The notes beneath the pieces were generated by a model. The model ran no database searches. It was not told where the DNA came from and saw nothing but the letters and a program-made list of their open reading frames with translations. From Thermoplasmatota archaeon (GTDB lineage: Archaea > Thermoplasmatota > Thermoplasmata > UBA10834): a DNA stretch of 64,000 bases. Both the position numbers and the translations under genes were made by a program. Where the stretch lies: the NCBI GenBank assembly GCA_018818785.1, contig JAHIRF010000006.1, positions 1 to 64,000 on the forward strand. The letters are read 5' to 3'. Shown here one piece after another: positions 16,881 to 26,546 of the stretch (position 1 is the stretch's first letter; each line of letters starts with the position of its first letter).

Positions 16881-19800
16881 ATGAGGAAGTCAGTCATAGC
16901 TGTCATTATAGCGTTGGCGATGGTGAGCGTTGCGATCTTCGCTGCGATTGGAGCGAGCGCGGGTGGATCCGAGACGGGCATGTTCCCGAACAGGATTTTC
17001 GAGGTTAGCAAGTCCACACTGGGTTCTTCAGACAGAGCAATCTACATAACGTCTATACAGCCCACAGCGGACTGCACCTGGCGAGTAGAACTGATAGACC
17101 TGGGGGGCTCCGCTGTCGAGGTCACGGTCCATGAGATCCGCGAGAATGATCAGGTGAAAGTGTCGAAATCCGAGGTGACCGAGGTTGGACAGTTGTCAGA
17201 GGAGGTTCCGCTCAAGGAAGGCTTCGATTACTACGCCACTTTCCGATACATCGGGAAGCCTGGGACGTCGATCCTCGCTGAGCGCGTAAACGGTTCGATT
17301 CCGGTGGAATACACCCTGCGCGAACCGATCTCCATAGCATCCGACGACGAGTTCACTGAGGAGAACGGCGTGATTGGAGGCTCCGGCACAGAAGGGGATC
17401 CGTACGTGATCTCTGGGTGGGAGATTTACTCCACAACGACTCACTGCATCCAGATCTACGGGACGAACGCCCAGTTCGTGATCAGGGACTGCTTCCTCCA
17501 TGGGGACCTCGAGGGCGATGACAATTACTACCATGGCATCTGCAACATCAAGATCACATACTGCACCTACGCAGCCATCGAGCGTGTGACGGCCGTCAGA
17601 AACGATATCGGACTCAACATTGAGTCCAGCTCCGACGTCCAGGTATCTGCGTCGGACTTCTCAGGCAACTGGTACGGCGTGCACTCGAGGAACACACCCG
17701 GCCTCACAATCGGCGGGTCGACCGCATGTGAATGCAAATATGTAGGCATCTATATCGGCGAGGCCAGCTACTTCTCTGTTGTCGACTGCAATCTGAATTC
17801 GAACAGGCAGCAGGGCATTATCGTCTACAGCTCTGGTTTCGGGGTCATATCTGATAACATAGTCGCGGACAATGGCGAAGCGGGCGTATTGCTACTTGAT
17901 TGCGGGATGGAGATCGAGATGTATAGGAACTCCATGGATTCAGATGGGGTGTACCTTCTCAACTGCGGGCCCGAATGCTACGACACGCTGACGCTCGACG
18001 AGAGCAACACCGTCAACGGCCTTCCCGTGAAGTTCTACAAGCACGAATCAGGCCTCCTGGTGGAGGACATCGCCGCGGGCCAGATCATCATCGCGCTGTG
18101 CGACGACGTGACGGTGCGAGGCCTGACGCTCTCGGACTGCGATGTAGGCATCGCCGTCGCATACTCCTCGACGTGCTTCATCATGGACTGCGTCTTCTCG
18201 GACAACGACTACTATGGCGTAAATGCAGTGCACTCGGACCTCGTAAACATCTCCTTCTGCCAGGCCTCAAGCAACGCGGCTGCCGTTGGCGTCCGTGATT
18301 GCACGGACTTGCACCTATCCATGAACGTGTTCACCGGCTCATCCAACGATGCGGTAAGCATCGCCAACAGCTACGGAGGAACGATCATGTCGTGCCAGCT
18401 GAGGGACAGCAACATCGGCCTGGGCATGTTCGGGGGTTCGGACTTCACGATCGCATTCAACCAGATCAGCAACAATGAGGCCATCGGCGCGAACCTCGAT
18501 AGCACGAGCGAGTGTCTCATCTACCACAACGACTTCATCGGGTTCGGGACTCTGGCCCAGGACAACGGGTACAACAACCGCTGGGACAACGGCTACCCGG
18601 TCGGCGGCAACTACTGGGCGAACTACCTCGGGATCGACGAGGACGGAGACGGGATAGGGGACGAACCCAGGACCGTCCCGCAGAACGGCGTCGACATGTA
18701 TCCACTCATGGAGCCGTGCTTCGGAACGACTCCGACGCCATACACCCTCAGGTCACCGATCGTAATCAGCGGAGACGACGACTTCACCGAGCAAAACGGG
18801 GTCGTCTCAGGGGACGGCACGTGGAGTTCCCCCTACCTGATATCAGGATGGGAGATCGAACTGTCAGGGAACCAGGCCAACGCGTGCATACGGATCGAGC
18901 ACACAACTGCGATCTTCGTAATCATGGACTGCTACGTTCATGACACCTATGACGAGTCAGTTGTACGCTCTGGCATATCGCTTTACGATGTGGGTCCCGC
19001 GACGATCAAGCACGTACTCGCAGAGAGATGTGCCCCGGCAATCCATGTGTCTCAGTGCCAGATGCTGTCCGTAGATGAGTGCGTGATCAATGACTGCGCA
19101 GGTGGCGTGCGACTATTCGAAGTCACAGGAGGGAGTTCGGTATGGGGCTGTACGATCGCCGACGTGCCCCTGCTGCCCATCGGCATCGGAGGAACGGGCG
19201 TGTCCGTGTGGAACTGCGAGAACTTATCCGTAGGCAATAACGTAGTGCGCAACGCTGGCTCCATTGGCTTGTTCGCAGCCGAGTCCAACGAGGTGCGTTT
19301 CAGCCAGAACTCTATCTCACAGTGCGTGCGTGAAGGCATACGCCTCCAGGACAACATGACGAACTGCGAGATCACAGGCAACTCGATATCCGACTGCGGG
19401 AACGGCGTGAGCCTGTGGGTCAATTCGTACTACTACTCGCCAGATGGCGTGACGTTCTACCTCTGCGACTGGTACAGCATGGACTCCATATTCATCGGCT
19501 GGAACGACATCACCGGGTGTGCTGGCCCTGCGATAGGGACCGTCGTGTCGACCGAACGCGACACACCCATCACTGGTCTGACCGTCACGGGCAACCAGAT
19601 ATGGGACAACCCGGGCTCGGCGATACTGCTTGAGAAGGTAGGCAGTTCCGAGGTCTTGCTCAACGAACTGAACACGAACGGGGCGGGCGTCGTCCTCTAC
19701 TGGTGCGGCAACGTCAAGGTGTATCATAACAACATAATGCACAACTCCATCCAAGCCTACGACGACGGCGACAACCTGTGGGACGACGGGTACCCGAGCG

Positions 19801-19919
19801 GCGGCAACTACTGGTCCGACTACGAAGGCATCGATGCGAACATGGACGGGATAGGAGATACGCCATACCTCTTCGATGCGGGTGCGCAGGACTCCTACCC
19901 GTTGATGACGCCGTATTAG
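16881..19919 (+). CDS. Secreted right-handed beta-helix protein with two NosD-like modules
   Basis: 1012 residues. A signal peptide (MRKSVIAVIIALAMVSVAIF) leads to two copies of a module that opens with YTLREPISIASDDEF (residue 144) or YTLRSPIVISGDDDF (621), contains -PYVISGWEI- and many short parallel-beta-helix turns, and closes with GNYWANYLGIDEDGDGIGD (575) or GNYWSDYEGIDANMDGIGD (974). This architecture is typical of archaeal NosD/CASH-domain surface proteins that bind or cleave polysaccharide. No catalytic residues are certain and no membrane anchor is seen. GGGGGAA lies 7 nt before the ATG. Confidence 0.88.
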   Translation: MRKSVIAVIIALAMVSVAIFAAIGASAGGSETGMFPNRIFEVSKSTLGSSDRAIYITSIQPTADCTWRVELIDLGGSAVEVTVHEIRENDQVKVSKSEVTEVGQLSEEVPLKEGFDYYATFRYIGKPGTSILAERVNGSIPVEYTLREPISIASDDEFTEENGVIGGSGTEGDPYVISGWEIYSTTTHCIQIYGTNAQFVIRDCFLHGDLEGDDNYYHGICNIKITYCTYAAIERVTAVRNDIGLNIESSSDVQVSASDFSGNWYGVHSRNTPGLTIGGSTACECKYVGIYIGEASYFSVVDCNLNSNRQQGIIVYSSGFGVISDNIVADNGEAGVLLLDCGMEIEMYRNSMDSDGVYLLNCGPECYDTLTLDESNTVNGLPVKFYKHESGLLVEDIAAGQIIIALCDDVTVRGLTLSDCDVGIAVAYSSTCFIMDCVFSDNDYYGVNAVHSDLVNISFCQASSNAAAVGVRDCTDLHLSMNVFTGSSNDAVSIANSYGGTIMSCQLRDSNIGLGMFGGSDFTIAFNQISNNEAIGANLDSTSECLIYHNDFIGFGTLAQDNGYNNRWDNGYPVGGNYWANYLGIDEDGDGIGDEPRTVPQNGVDMYPLMEPCFGTTPTPYTLRSPIVISGDDDFTEQNGVVSGDGTWSSPYLISGWEIELSGNQANACIRIEHTTAIFVIMDCYVHDTYDESVVRSGISLYDVGPATIKHVLAERCAPAIHVSQCQMLSVDECVINDCAGGVRLFEVTGGSSVWGCTIADVPLLPIGIGGTGVSVWNCENLSVGNNVVRNAGSIGLFAAESNEVRFSQNSISQCVREGIRLQDNMTNCEITGNSISDCGNGVSLWVNSYYYSPDGVTFYLCDWYSMDSIFIGWNDITGCAGPAIGTVVSTERDTPITGLTVTGNQIWDNPGSAILLEKVGSSEVLLNELNTNGAGVVLYWCGNVKVYHNNIMHNSIQAYDDGDNLWDDGYPSGGNYWSDYEGIDANMDGIGDTPYLFDAGAQDSYPLMTPY

Positions 19920-20030
19920 GTCACGGACCTCTGAGCTAAGGCTAGTAATCGGGGCGCATGCCCACCGCCTGACTACTCGCTAGACTGTCGTCCGAGAACC
20001 TTTTTCCTCTCGGTAGACAATTCGCCGGGC

Positions 20031-21275
20031 ATGAGCGCGGTCATCAGTGAGCATCAGGTTTCTAAGAGGATATCAGATCCGGCATACTCGAAGTGGGTCT
20101 CGAAGACATTCCCTGCGCTGAAGGGGAATATCTTCCTTGGCTCTGCGGGGAGAGGTCCCATGCCCATCACCACCGTGGTAGCGATGGAAAAGCTCGTGAA
20201 GAGCTGGAGGATGAGCATCACCAGGGACAAGACCGAGGACGAGATCACCGCGGACTTCAAGAAAGAGGCCTCGCTCCTGATAGGAGCGCAGACGAACGAG
20301 GTGGCGTTCGTTCCGAGCACCACTTTCGGCATCAACATGTTCGCAGGCGCGGTCAGGTGGAAGAAGGGGGACGAGATAGTCATATGCGATGTCGAGTACC
20401 CCGCGAACGTGTTCCCATGGGCGCTCGCGGCGAGCCTGGGAGGCGCGAAGCTCGTCACTGTCAAGTCTAAAGATGGCATCGTCGACGAGAAGGACATAGA
20501 GAAGGCGATCACAGACAAGACTCGCCTGGTCACCCTGAGTCACGTGCAGTTCGGTACCGGGCAGAAGATGCAGGTCGATCGTGTGGCAGAAGCTTGCGAG
20601 AAGCACGATGCGATGCTGTTCCTCGATTCCATCCAAGCACTTGGATCGATGAAGTTCAATGTCAAGAGGAAGAATGTCGCAGGCATGTGCGCAGGTGGCT
20701 ACAAGTGGATGCTGGGACCGGTAGGCTCTGGGATACTGTACATTTCGAAGGATACGGCGACACAGATGAAACCTCAGTGCGTATCGTGGACCGCCCTGGA
20801 CGCCGAGCAGAGGAAGGAGGCGTGGCAGAAGGTCGTGCTCGGAGGAGACCAGTCTGAGAGACGCATCAGCCTTGGCAAGGATATAAGCGTGTTCGAGGCT
20901 GCGAACGAGTGCATGGTGCCTGAGAAGGGGTTGACGGAGTCCGTCAAGTTCCTGAGGTCGCTAGGACTGGGGAACATCGAGGGAAGGATCCACGCTTTGA
21001 ACGATCATCTGCTTGAGCAGCTCGATTCGAAAGGGTTCGATGTCGTTACTCCGAGGAGCCGCTCACGGAGAGCGGGCATAACTGCGTTCTGTGGGAAGAA
21101 GAAGTTTGATTCCATGGATGACGAGGTTCAGATGCTCAAAGAGCTTGACAATGTCAAGGTAGCCATAAGGCAGGGTGTGTTCAGGACGGGCGTGCACTTC
21201 TTCAACTGCAAGGAAGACATAGATAAGGCCGTCTCGAAATTGTCGAAGATATGCCAGAAGAGGGGTCTAATTTAG
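20031..21275 (+). CDS. PLP-dependent class V aminotransferase-fold enzyme
   Basis: 414 residues. The class V fold (cysteine desulfurase, isopenicillin-N epimerase) is shown by GNIFLGSAGRGPMP, EVAFVPSTTFGINMFAG, DVEYPANVFPW, LVTLSHVQFGTGQKM, FLDSIQALG and the PLP-lysine site CAGGYKWMLGPVGSG. The C-terminal RQGVFRTGVHFFNCKEDID aligns with the region where SufS enzymes have RxGHHCA, but the desulfurase cysteine is absent. It is therefore more likely an epimerase, lyase or aminotransferase than a sulfur donor. It stands alone before the tRNA-Leu gene. Confidence 0.85.
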   Translation: MSAVISEHQVSKRISDPAYSKWVSKTFPALKGNIFLGSAGRGPMPITTVVAMEKLVKSWRMSITRDKTEDEITADFKKEASLLIGAQTNEVAFVPSTTFGINMFAGAVRWKKGDEIVICDVEYPANVFPWALAASLGGAKLVTVKSKDGIVDEKDIEKAITDKTRLVTLSHVQFGTGQKMQVDRVAEACEKHDAMLFLDSIQALGSMKFNVKRKNVAGMCAGGYKWMLGPVGSGILYISKDTATQMKPQCVSWTALDAEQRKEAWQKVVLGGDQSERRISLGKDISVFEAANECMVPEKGLTESVKFLRSLGLGNIEGRIHALNDHLLEQLDSKGFDVVTPRSRSRRAGITAFCGKKKFDSMDDEVQMLKELDNVKVAIRQGVFRTGVHFFNCKEDIDKAVSKLSKICQKRGLI

Positions 21276-21344
21276 GATTTGTAGAATTCATCGAGACCAG
21301 ATGGCTCTGTTTCCTGCAAGACCTTGCCATTGAGGTGCAGACAG

Positions 21345-21356
21345 AGTTATTTATAC
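21345..21356 (+). promoter_or_regulatory. TATA box of tRNA-Leu
   Basis: GTTATTTATACG lies about 30 nt upstream of the first base of the tRNA, the expected position for an archaeal tRNA promoter. Confidence 0.5.
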
Positions 21357-21382
21357 GGCAACCATAATCACATCTTCCCAAA

Positions 21383-21467
21383 GCAGGGATAGCCAAGCCT
21401 GGTCAACGGCGCTAGATTCAGGGTCTAGTCGTGAAGGCGTTCGCCGGTTCAAATCCGGCTCCCTGCA
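21383..21467 (+). tRNA. tRNA-Leu (anticodon CAG)
   Basis: The 85-nt sequence folds as a class II tRNA. The acceptor stem pairs GCAGGGA with TCCCTGC, the D arm is GCC...GGC, the anticodon stem CTAGA/TCTAG encloses TTCAGGG with CAG at 21419-21421, a long variable arm (TCGTGAAGGCGTTC) follows, and the T arm is GCCGG-TTCAAAT-CCGGC. The discriminator base is A and CCA is not encoded. No intron is seen. Its 3' end is the insertion site of the element that follows. Confidence 0.96.
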
Positions 21468-21468
21468 C
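21447..21468 (+). repeat. attL: 3' end of tRNA-Leu
   Basis: This 22-bp segment covers the 3' half of the T arm, the acceptor strand, the discriminator base and one further base. It is identical to 36614-36635. The integrated element restores a complete tRNA, the standard outcome for tyrosine integrases that use tRNA 3' ends. Confidence 0.85.
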
Positions 21469-21501
21469 TTCGCCGATACTGGCTACTTTTCAATTCAGGG
21501 G

Positions 21502-22728
21502 TTATAGAAAAGACAGGTTCTTCGTGTTGTCGAAGTCCGAAAACGCATTCTCCAACTCTCTGAAAGCATGGTCCGTTCGGATACGGGTGTAGTACAGTTC
21601 TGTGGTCTTCGTTGTCTTATGACGCAGAGCTTTCGACACAGACTCAATCCCAACGCCTCTATCCTTGCATATCTGTCCGAAAGTCGCTCGCAGCTGCTGT
21701 ATCTTGAACTTGATTCGAGAATGCGTCTCAGCCATCGCCTTGGCCTTCCCCCACATCCCGTCCGACCAGTAATCTAGTCTTCCACTGTCCGATATGAACG
21801 GAAATAGGGGTTCGCATTCTGTGAATCCATACTTCTCAAGATACTCTTTTCGCTCTGCAAGGAAGTCGAGCAACGGTTGACGAGCCGGAGGCAGGATTGG
21901 GGCAAGAGCCTCGGCAGCCCACTTGTTCATTCCTTTTGGATGGGCAACGAGTATCTGCCAGGTCTCTGTGTTCACATCCTGCAGCCTAGCAAGTCTGAGC
22001 TCCGAACGTCTGAGGCCTGAATAGAGATAGATAGCTATCATGGCCCTGGCCACACAGCCTTCCCATTCAGGCATAGTCTCCAAGGAATCGACGAGCTGCC
22101 TAGCCATAGTCTCCGACAGAACCTTCACCTCTGGAGAGACCTTCTGTGGAAGACGAACATGGTTGAGCATCTTCATACGGTCAATGACCGGATTCTCGAC
22201 CCATCTCAGAAGGTTGGTCAGGTAACCTATGTAGTTCGCCTGTGTTGCTGGACGAAGACCAATACCACGAATGGTCTTGCGATTCTTCATCCATTCAAGA
22301 AAGGCCTCGACGTCTTTCATCGCCATTTTCTTAGGGTTAGCGGTGGATGCTCTGCCACATTCATGTAGCTCATCAAACGCCAGCCCAATTATCTTCAAGC
22401 CTCTCTCAATCGTCTTCAGCGTCTTCTCTCCATAGTAAGGCTTCACAGCGTCTAGGTAGGCAATAGTGCAGGATTTCCAGGGGTAACGCCCCATGGACCT
22501 TGCCCTCCTTGGACGACCGCGTCTATGTTTGCCTGTCTTTTGCACCGAAGGGCTCTGATACCGATTCTCGTTGTCTTCAGCATCTGAGACCGCTCCAAAG
22601 ACAAGTTGCTGCGAACAATGGTCGCATATCCTTGTCTCAGAAAGGATATCATCATCCTCAGACGTAAATGTATCGATAGGGCGAATGACGCCTGGAAGAC
22701 CAGGCCCAGACGCTGGAACCACCACCAT
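21502..22728 (-). CDS. int: Tyrosine recombinase (integrase)
   Basis: 408 residues. The catalytic domain has Arg240 in LYSGLRRSEL, a Lys in HPKGMNKW (265), Arg347 in QQLRATFGQIC, His370 in KALRHKTTKTTELYY and the tyrosine nucleophile at 379 or 380. The first His of the usual HxxR motif is Gln here. A core-binding SAM-like domain (about 85-180) precedes it, and an N-terminal CDHC may bind metal. It lies 34 nt from the tRNA 3' end, as expected for the enzyme that inserted the element. The upstream gene at 22729 abuts its start (TAG then ATG), so they are probably co-transcribed. Confidence 0.93.
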   Translation of the reverse strand: MVVVPASGPGLPGVIRPIDTFTSEDDDILSETRICDHCSQQLVFGAVSDAEDNENRYQSPSVQKTGKHRRGRPRRARSMGRYPWKSCTIAYLDAVKPYYGEKTLKTIERGLKIIGLAFDELHECGRASTANPKKMAMKDVEAFLEWMKNRKTIRGIGLRPATQANYIGYLTNLLRWVENPVIDRMKMLNHVRLPQKVSPEVKVLSETMARQLVDSLETMPEWEGCVARAMIAIYLYSGLRRSELRLARLQDVNTETWQILVAHPKGMNKWAAEALAPILPPARQPLLDFLAERKEYLEKYGFTECEPLFPFISDSGRLDYWSDGMWGKAKAMAETHSRIKFKIQQLRATFGQICKDRGVGIESVSKALRHKTTKTTELYYTRIRTDHAFRELENAFSDFDNTKNLSFL

Positions 22729-23166
22729 CTATTCACTGCCTGGCTTTCTCTTTGAGACGAATAGTATGTTGCGTTTGGGGCCCGCGCCAACGACGAACTC
22801 CCCGTTGACTTTGGACACATCGACTTGGATGTCAGCATTCTTGAGCTTCGACAGTTCGAGCTCCAATAGAATCCGTCCCGGGTGTTCAAGCGTATCATCA
22901 TCAACTTCAATGGGATAGCCGACCCACATCCAAGCCTCATAGGCATAACCTATCTTGCCGTTCCTCAGCCATAGTCTGCCGAGAGAAGCCTCAGCGTTGA
23001 AAACCAAGACTTCGTCGGCGGGTTGACGAAGCGGTATTTCGCCAAATAGCTTCTTGAGTTCCCACTGCTTCCACGGGGTCTTCTTCGTTCGCGGCTCCGT
23101 ACTTATCTTCTTCACAGTCGCTTCTATGTTGCATGCCTTCATGACATCTGACTCCCAAACCCGCAA
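22729..23166 (-). CDS. Hypothetical protein upstream of the integrase
   Basis: 145 residues, no family recognised. It begins MRVWESDVMKACNIEATVKK and has a mixed alpha/beta pattern (VLVFNAEASLGRLWLRNGKI, RILLELELSKLKNADIQVDV). Its stop codon is followed without any gap by the integrase ATG, so it is likely to serve the integrase, for example as a directionality factor or as a regulator, but nothing in the sequence proves this. ATG at about residue 9 is an alternative start. Confidence 0.65.
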   Translation of the reverse strand: MRVWESDVMKACNIEATVKKISTEPRTKKTPWKQWELKKLFGEIPLRQPADEVLVFNAEASLGRLWLRNGKIGYAYEAWMWVGYPIEVDDDTLEHPGRILLELELSKLKNADIQVDVSKVNGEFVVGAGPKRNILFVSKRKPGSE

Positions 23167-23593
23167 ATGACCGAGAAGAATGACAGAGCCAAGGCTCTGA
23201 TTCCATCAGTCATTGGCTCCTCAGGGGGTCCACTTCCCTCGGTTCGCATACAAGCAAAAGGCTCAGGACGCCACTCTAGCCAGTCTGCATGTTTCTGCAG
23301 ACCTAATGGGTTTCCAAACCAATATGGTAATGTTGATATATAAATCTGTTTTCGATTATTATCCAAATAGACATCAACCATTTTGGACTTCCGTCATTGT
23401 TCGTGTGGCTTCCACGTACATATTCCAATCTTTGACCCTCGATTTAGAACCAAATTCTGTGGAGCCAGCATGAGCCAGGCTCGAGACCTATGTCTGAGAC
23501 ATCTTCACGAATAACTCCCCTAATCGAATCTCAGCGCAATCTAGAAAGAAAATCCTAGACAATGAACAATCACATAGCTAGTAAGTAAGAAGC

Positions 23594-23676
23594 GATAGAT
23601 AGACAGATAGCAGGGCTTTGGATAGATAGCTGGATAGATAGATAGATAGATAGATAGATTGATTGATTGATTGATT
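23594..23676 (+). repeat. GATA/GATT tetranucleotide microsatellite
   Basis: Interrupted GATA units begin at 23594. A clean run of six GATA units (23633-23656) changes into five GATT units (23657-23676). Simple tetranucleotide repeats are uncommon in archaea; slippage of this tract could be variable between cells. It is in a non-coding part of the island. Confidence 0.85.
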
Positions 23677-24005
23677 AATAGACACTCAGGTCATTGATGA
23701 CCATTGAAGGAACGCACGAATGCTGCCACCCCGGGGCTTCGCTTGCTCGTCGACCCCCCTCCTAGGGCTGGTAACCTCAGAGAGAGATTTTGGGCGACCT
23801 CAAAACTAAGACAACAACAAGAACTACCAATAGAACCACCAACAACACACCCGTCTTACTGTGTGCAGGTAGCTGTATCATGTGGCTATCTGTTGTACGA
23901 TGAGTTCGTGACTATTGTATAGTATAGCTATAGCTTCATGCGGCGAGGAGTAACCAGTATTATATTCACCCACCCATATTAAAAGCATTTAGATTCGATT
24001 CTGGA

Positions 24006-24030
24006 AATCAGGGTGTAAGTACACCGGATT
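24006..24030. repeat. Imperfect palindrome in island non-coding region
   Basis: GGTGTA-AG-TACACC is a perfect 6-2-6 core, and outer AATC/GATT arms extend it with one mismatched step. It could be an operator or a small hairpin. It lies about 290 bp upstream of the nuclease-like gene at 24322. Confidence 0.4.
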
Positions 24031-24321
24031 CTGGATTGAACGCCGTAAACGCAAAGGAAATGGCCTTTAAAGCGATATTTAGAGCCACTCACGGACAGAT
24101 ATAATTATCAACTGATATAAATTAGGTTCAACCTTACTGGCGACCGCATCAAGCAGGTAGTGTCTCGGCGACTCCCGGAAATTATAAAAATGGCCCATTT
24201 CCCCTAGTTACTAGGGTGAACCAAAGGTATCCTCAGAGATTCGTGAGTCAATCATATATGTCGAGAAATGACCTGGAATCATAGGCTGCCAATATCTATT
24301 ACATCTCCAACACAATAGCGG

Positions 24322-25884
24322 GTGCGGAGTCGTGGGAATTTGGGAGAGATTCGCTTCGAAGAGAATGTCAAGAATCACATCAAGAGAAGTGGGTTCCCCT
24401 TGGAATTGAGAGTCATTAGAGAATGCAGCAAAGTGGCTGAAATTGCTTTGCCGAATAGACATTACATGGTTGATGGGGTACTAAAGGAGATAGATGTCCA
24501 TGCAACCTACTATACTGCAGTTCCAGACAGAGAACGACACAATCAGGTGACAAGAACGAATCTTGTCATTGAATGCAAGAAGGCGCATTCAAGTTCATGG
24601 GTATTCTTCTCAAGCAGGAATACTGAGGAGATGTATGGCCCGATTGGAGTGAAATACAAGAGCACCTTCGATGATTACCTGAAGAAATCCGCGCGAACTG
24701 CATATGACGAGAGACTGATATTCAAATACCCGATTTGCAGCAAGAATCATCATTTTGACCATATAGCACCACAATGCATCTCATATGACGAGGTCTTTGG
24801 TGAGACAAAAGGGAAGAACAAGAAGAAAGAGCCTTCAATATTCGAGGCAATTCAATCAGTAACGCTCTATATACAATTTCTAATGCAGAGGTGGGATAAA
24901 TTCAGACCCCACTCATTCGATGCTACAACGGATATCTATTGCCCTGTTGTTGTGCTGGATGGGCAAATGTTTGAAGCCAGATTGGGACCAGATGATGATG
25001 TTGAACTAATTAGACAGCATCATATTCAGCTGATGGTCGAACGTGAGGAAATCAATGCAAAATTCTATGATTCGACTTGTTGGATTGATTTCATCACTGA
25101 AGACTACCTCCCCGAATTTCTTCGAAGAATTAGAACGGAGCATGATGATACTGTTGATGCGATTGAAAATCTGCCATTTCCAAAGAGCTACTGGGATGAA
25201 GTTTCAATCCGCTTTGGAAATACTCAATTTAAGGAAAGCAGCGTCATAGACATGTTAAATGTAAGAGAGAACATGCAACTTAAGATACTCTTCGATGCGT
25301 TCGCTTCTGCGAAAACGACCGATGAACGTGATACATATATCAATCAGTTCGCATACCTCAGGGACCTATTTGGATTTGACCGATTCTATGGGAATCCTGC
25401 CATCATAAAATGGACATATTCAATCCTTGATGAATATGTCCGAAGAGATATGCCCCATGAATTCATTGGACGACCATTCTTTGAACATCTTGAGGCAATG
25501 ATAATTCATAACTGCAATTTGCGTGACTATTCGGTGCTTGAAGATAAAATCCTGCGAGATTCATTGGCGAAGATTGTCCGTGCACACAATGCCCCACAGT
25601 ATTCAAGAGAGAATTCAATCAGATGTCTGATTCGCCTTTCATCATCCCTGGGAGAACCGAGCATATTTTTGCCAGTAATGGACCTTGCACGTGATGAAGA
25701 GCTTACCGACAATGAGTTCAATGTTCTCAAGATGCCCGATGCGTTCAAAAACTATGTCTTTTTAGTATATAGCAGGGGTGATGTGCCGAAGTTGGTATTA
25801 GATTTCATCCTATCTCCTCCAACAACGACGCCTCATGTGAGAATGAGAATCCATAATTTGAAGAAATTACTGAATAGATTGTGA
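24322..25884 (+). CDS. Large protein with N-terminal PD-(D/E)XK-like nuclease motif
   Basis: 520 residues from a GTG start. The N-terminal 100 residues contain VLKEIDVHATYY (Glu56, Asp58) and, after a strand, NLVIECKKAHSS (Glu84, Lys86), the D...ExK pattern of restriction-endonuclease-like folds. The remaining 400 residues are mostly helical, with repeated short helices after about residue 310 that resemble a HEAT-like or scaffold region; I recognise no family there. It is the first plus-strand gene of the island and is AT-rich. A defence or mobile-element nuclease role is inferred from motif and context only. Confidence 0.7.
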   Translation: MRSRGNLGEIRFEENVKNHIKRSGFPLELRVIRECSKVAEIALPNRHYMVDGVLKEIDVHATYYTAVPDRERHNQVTRTNLVIECKKAHSSSWVFFSSRNTEEMYGPIGVKYKSTFDDYLKKSARTAYDERLIFKYPICSKNHHFDHIAPQCISYDEVFGETKGKNKKKEPSIFEAIQSVTLYIQFLMQRWDKFRPHSFDATTDIYCPVVVLDGQMFEARLGPDDDVELIRQHHIQLMVEREEINAKFYDSTCWIDFITEDYLPEFLRRIRTEHDDTVDAIENLPFPKSYWDEVSIRFGNTQFKESSVIDMLNVRENMQLKILFDAFASAKTTDERDTYINQFAYLRDLFGFDRFYGNPAIIKWTYSILDEYVRRDMPHEFIGRPFFEHLEAMIIHNCNLRDYSVLEDKILRDSLAKIVRAHNAPQYSRENSIRCLIRLSSSLGEPSIFLPVMDLARDEELTDNEFNVLKMPDAFKNYVFLVYSRGDVPKLVLDFILSPPTTTPHVRMRIHNLKKLLNRL

Positions 25885-25971
25885 CCATACCTGCGTGATT
25901 CTAATGGGGAGGATATCAGGAAAAAAACTATGAAACATTATATTGGCATTGCTACATGAATTCTAGAGCCT

Positions 25972-26520
25972 TTGGGTCTGATGCGAAGATTCAATACCCC
26001 AGACTTAATTGACATGGGTGGCGAGGATATGGAGCTAGAGCGAATGGAATGTTCAGAGTGTGGTTCAGTCATCTTCCAGATACCAAACCAAGCGAAGAAT
26101 GAGTTGAGTCCTTGTCTTCAATGCAACTCAACAAAGCGAAGCAAGAGTTCTCAATCATCAGAACTCATCGAATCGAAGGAGAATGCATATCTGAAGAACC
26201 AATCAGCGAATATGGACGGGCGCAGATATGCAATGCTTGGAATATGGATTACGGTCTACATATCTACATATTTCACACTCTTATCCCAAGATGATGTATC
26301 CAGCACGAGAATGAACATGGTCTATGCTTCAATATCTGCACTTTTTGGTCTAATGATATTGGCACTTTTCAGGAATAGGAAGTCCCGAATGGCTCTGTTC
26401 AACTATTTTGACTGGGCACTGGGAGAACGGAAGACAGATGCCAAGGCAATGGTTGTCCCAATTGTATTTGCAATTGTCCTCATAATCACGATTCTTGAAT
26501 ACATTATACTGGACCCATAA
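25972..26520 (+). CDS. Zinc-ribbon membrane protein
   Basis: 182 residues. A zinc ribbon lies near the N-terminus (ECSECGSVIF... with SPCLQCNS). Three hydrophobic segments follow: YAMLGIWITVYISTYFTLL, MVYASISALFGLMILALF and VVPIVFAIVLIITILEYIIL. The true start may be an internal ATG such as the one giving MGGEDMELERMECSEC. No catalytic motif is visible. Within a defence-type island such proteins can be membrane effectors, but this is speculation. Confidence 0.65.
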   Translation: MGLMRRFNTPDLIDMGGEDMELERMECSECGSVIFQIPNQAKNELSPCLQCNSTKRSKSSQSSELIESKENAYLKNQSANMDGRRYAMLGIWITVYISTYFTLLSQDDVSSTRMNMVYASISALFGLMILALFRNRKSRMALFNYFDWALGERKTDAKAMVVPIVFAIVLIITILEYIILDP

Positions 26521-26546
26521 TCCTTCTTCATTGAATCTGCATATAT

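Larger units (their letters stand above)
23167..24321. other. 1.15-kb non-coding stretch of the island
   Basis: No convincing gene is seen. The stretch contains a GATA/GATT tetranucleotide microsatellite, an imperfect palindrome at 24006-24030, several TATA-like AT-rich segments and short frames of poor protein character. As it lies opposite the integrase operon start, it may hold the element's promoters or an origin, but there are no obvious iterons. Confidence 0.5.

Noticed and set aside
20031-21275. Cysteine desulfurase (SufS/IscS)
   Set aside because: The catalytic cysteine loop is not found; only the general class V fold is supported.
23594-23676. Possible CRISPR array because of tandem repetition
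   Set aside because: The unit is four bases with no spacers of regular length, so this is a microsatellite. No cas gene is in the window.
23704-23922. 72-codon frame in the island gap
   Set aside because: No initiation signal, irregular composition and no neighbours suggesting an operon.
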